Below, piece by piece: positions 62,310-64,000 of a DNA stretch of 64,000 nucleotides. Location: assembly GCF_000271665.2 (NCBI RefSeq), contig NZ_CP010978.1:1148501-1212500 (forward strand), read 5' to 3'. The translations under genes were made by a program, and so were the position numbers. The stretch's first letter is position 1, and every line of letters begins with the position of its first letter. The notes beneath the pieces are model-generated. The model had not been told where the DNA came from and did no database searches. It saw only the letters and a list, made by a program, of their open reading frames with translations. The stretch is from Pelosinus fermentans JBW45 (GTDB taxonomy: Bacteria > Bacillota > Negativicutes > DSM-13327).

Positions 62310-62603
62310 TTACCGCCTTGATGGTTCCCAGGACAATGCCTGCATGATAAATCGTATCGAGTCAGAAAACCCTTGCCGATAACTAACGGCCATACACGCT
62401 GCTTCCCTCTCATCGTTTTTATCCGCCAGCCTACTTAAAATGAGTTGTAAATTCTGAGGAAGTGCTGCACGCAGCTCATCTTCACATTGTTTAGCCGCTA
62501 TATCCGAATAATAATAGTCGTTTGATATTTGCTGCAGTGGTATATTAAGACTAACATCCTCCATAGAATCCATTGCACTTTCAAAAAGGCTTTCTTTTCT
62601 CAC
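62310..62603 (-). CDS. Small helical protein of unknown function (DUF6809-like)
   Basis: 97 residues, acidic and helical, ending AVSYRQGFSDSIRFIMQAL, which resembles the short Firmicutes proteins with a C-terminal xxYGFRLG-M-E block (DUF6809 type). No export signal or enzyme motif. An aggagag site stands before the ATG. It lies alone in a mobile-element-rich stretch, so it may belong to a prophage or element relic. Confidence 0.5.
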   Translation of the reverse strand: MRKESLFESAMDSMEDVSLNIPLQQISNDYYYSDIAAKQCEDELRAALPQNLQLILSRLADKNDEREAACMAVSYRQGFSDSIRFIMQALSWEPSRR

Positions 62604-62743
62604 GATAATCCTCTCCTTAGTATCTAAAATGAGCTCCTGCCATATCCTTAACCATGTACTCCGTGTAATCTTGTTGTATAAACATTACGATTCCTTACCT
62701 CTTCTAACGCCACTATATATCCCCCCATCTTCATACTGCATGA

Positions 62744-62779
62744 GGTTTCTTCTATCCGTATGCACGGATAGAAGAAACC
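62744..62779. repeat. Perfect 15-bp hairpin
   Basis: Arms 62744-62758 and 62765-62779 around tatgca, without T tract. It could be a recombination or transposition site or a processing hairpin. Confidence 0.5.
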
Positions 62780-62808
62780 AGCAAACAGTTGTTTTTGGGG
62801 GAAATTAA

Positions 62809-62896
62809 AAAGCGCATGCGAGGTCTATTCAACCTACACATGCGCTTTGCTTCATCTTGATTGCATGCAGACGCAAAGCCTCTGCCAATACACCAC
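62809..62896 (-). ncRNA. Candidate structured small RNA, minus strand
   Basis: Minus strand -10 GATAAT (62903-62908) with a weak -35. The transcript has an outer stem GCTTTGC/GCAAAGC (62844-62850 with 62873-62879) and a strong terminator hairpin AAAGCGCATG/CATGCGCTTT (62809-62818 with 62839-62848) with an inner AGGT/ACCT pair, then TTTTTAATTTCC. These stems partly compete. No frame with a ribosome site is present. Confidence 0.45.
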
Positions 62897-62958
62897 AATA
62901 CTATTATCCCGAACATACCATCCCTTGTCTTCAAGGAAAGATCACGGTATAATAAATT

Positions 62959-63051
62959 GTCGTCGTAGACAGCTAGCTGTTACGTGTAGGTGCTCATTCA
63001 CCTGCTCGTGCCTAGGAGTGTTCCACCACTCTTAGGACACGGCGACTTTTT
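62959..63051 (+). ncRNA. Candidate structured small RNA, plus strand
   Basis: A sigma-A promoter TTGTCT (62925-62930), 17 bp, TATAAT (62948-62953) leads into about 92 nt with a closing stem GTCGTC/GGCGAC (62959-62964 with 63041-63046), a second stem GTGT/ACAC, a 12-bp palindrome (62969-62980), hairpin AGGTG/CACCT, a 10-bp hairpin (63011-63020 with 63027-63036), then TTTTT. No coding frame with a ribosome site. Does not match any RNA family I recognise. Confidence 0.55.
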
Positions 63052-63083
63052 AATTTCCACCTATTTCTAATTGTGCGCACGTT

Positions 63084-64000
63084 GTGCGCTTCATATATAT
63101 TTCACAGAAATCATCGCTCCTGCGTTGCGATGTAAGACAACCGACTTACCTTATGCGAAAGCCGCTGGGGGACAATAGCATGTCGGTAAAGTCAGGATTA
63201 GACAGCAACTGCTATCGAGTAGCCTGGCGAGTCAGGCCATATATGGTAAAGCCTGTGGGCTGAATCCGGGTCTGTGGCTGTGTAGGCGCTGCCGGACGTA
63301 AACTCCGGTATCAATGGGTATCTCCAATATTAATTAGATTGGGTATAAGCAGGCCTATTGACGCACCTGCGGTAAGTAGGGAAACGACCAACCGGGTACC
63401 TACGTATGGAAACACTATATGGAGCTGCCAAACGTGACCTGCCTAAGTACCGGCTGACGGTATATGGCAGAGAGCCCTAATAGTAGCCTAACGGCCTTCT
63501 GTAATGGGAGGCACATGGTGAAGGGGGGCAGTATTCCAAGTTCCAACCTTGAAAGGAGTTGCTTTGGATGGAGCAATCAAAACTCATGGAAAGACTGGAA
63601 GGTTATCGTCGTCGGAATAACGCCGACCATGGCTATGTCAACGGTGACCTCTATCGGTTGTTCTACGATAGGGACTTGTACATCATCGCCTACAATTCCG
63701 TAAAGTCTAACGACGGGGCGGAGACCTCCGGTGCTGATGGCACCTCCCTACATGGCTTTTGCCAAGAGTGGATTACTGAACTTATTACATCCATGCGCGC
63801 TGAGTCATACCAGCCTCAGCCAAGCAGAACAACGATGATCCCTAAAAGCAATGGTAAGATGCGCAAGCTCAGTTTTCCAAACGGAAAGGATAAACTGGTT
63901 CAGGAAGCAATCCGCATTATCTTGGAGTGCATATACGAACCTACCTTCTCCAACCTCGCGCACGGCTTCCGGCCAAAACGTTCTACACAAAGCGCCGTCG
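63084..64000 (+). mobile_element. Second group II intron, cut by the window end
   Basis: Structured, GC-richer sequence starting near a GTGCG (63084, or 63073) runs to the maturase gene at 63568, the spacing expected for group II intron domains I-III. The 3' end is outside the window. It begins about 20-30 bp after the terminator of the small RNA at 62959. Confidence 0.75.
63568..64000 (+). CDS. Group II intron reverse transcriptase/maturase, partial
   Basis: Open frame of 144 codons from ATG 63568 (aaaggag 9 nt upstream) to the window end without a stop. Blocks: TSGADGTSL, SYQPQPSRTTMIPKSNGKMRKL, DKLVQEAIRIILECIYEPTFSNLAHGFRPKRS, which are the RT0-RT2 regions of mitochondrial-like group II maturases. 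It is a different lineage from the enzyme at 15775. The catalytic YADD would lie beyond the window. Base and codon use is more GC-rich than in neighbouring genes, a sign of transfer. Confidence 0.88.
   Translation, partial: MEQSKLMERLEGYRRRNNADHGYVNGDLYRLFYDRDLYIIAYNSVKSNDGAETSGADGTSLHGFCQEWITELITSMRAESYQPQPSRTTMIPKSNGKMRKLSFPNGKDKLVQEAIRIILECIYEPTFSNLAHGFRPKRSTQSAV

Noticed and set aside
63464-63703. 79-codon frame over the start of the second intron maturase
   Set aside because: Overlaps the convincing maturase frame at 63568 and covers intron RNA structure; no protein resemblance.
1-64000. CRISPR array, tRNA or rRNA genes
   Set aside because: No regularly spaced direct repeats with spacers, no cloverleaf and no rRNA-like sequence were seen; the tandem repeats found are inside coding sequence (12978-13006, 60300-60680).

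Overview
The window looks like a chromosome segment of an anaerobic, diderm Firmicute of the Negativicutes, most like a Sporomusaceae member such as Pelosinus. This is an inference from gene content and style: Firmicutes-type ribosome binding sites and promoters and an AT-rich sequence, together with a TolC outer-membrane channel, sigma-54 regulators, a glycyl radical enzyme and PTS systems. No rRNA, tRNA or CRISPR array was seen.

Region 1 (1-10.5 kb) holds a glutamate racemase, then an AcoR-type sigma-54 activator facing a textbook -24/-12 promoter and a complete acetoin-dehydrogenase-type operon: E1 alpha, E1 beta, E2, lipB, lipA, a small DUF6506-like protein and E3. Region 2 (10.7-23.5 kb) has a chemotaxis receptor and an envelope-stress-like locus: secreted Cys-rich protein, histidine kinase, response regulator, a 43-residue membrane peptide and a TolC/MacA/MacB efflux operon. 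The response regulator gene is cut by a group II intron lying antisense to it. Three promoters here share a GTAAC-N6-GTRAC box at a fixed distance from the -10 hexamer, which outlines the regulon of the broken regulator. A 125-bp MITE with an 8-bp target duplication sits in the efflux leader.

Region 3 (23.7-31.7 kb) is a second 2-oxo acid/acetoin dehydrogenase operon under a divergent SorC-family regulator. It ends in a natural LipB-LipA fusion protein. Region 4 (32-38.3 kb) is a galactitol-type PTS (EIIA, EIIB, EIIC) plus a class II aldolase, behind a near-consensus sigma-54 promoter and followed by its likely LevR-type activator.

Region 5 (38.4-59.8 kb) is a large sugar or polyol catabolic island: a COG4091-like oxidoreductase, SorC regulator, GutM, a glucitol-type PTS, a glycerol-1-phosphate-dehydrogenase-like enzyme, two HAD phosphatases, a DeoC-type aldolase, an RpiR regulator, a YbiW/PflD-like glycyl radical enzyme with its activase, a true fructose-6-phosphate-aldolase-type protein, RpiB, a zinc alcohol dehydrogenase, a DeoR regulator, a transaldolase, a split transketolase, HPr and an orphan HPr-binding domain of Enzyme I. 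Shared A-rich boxes next to four promoters suggest common control by DeoR. The best reading is PTS uptake and phosphorylation of an unusual (anhydro)polyol, radical C-O cleavage, aldol cleavage and pentose-phosphate reshuffling. The real substrate is unknown.

Region 6 (59.9-64 kb) is a mobile and repeat-rich end: a secreted protein built of 10-residue YDTRY repeats, an IS3-like remnant entered by a REP-associated tyrosine transposase element, an IS256-like end, a pair of divergent candidate structured small RNAs with matching terminators, and a second group II intron cut off by the window end. Long palindromic intergenic repeats of one family recur at several places between operons.
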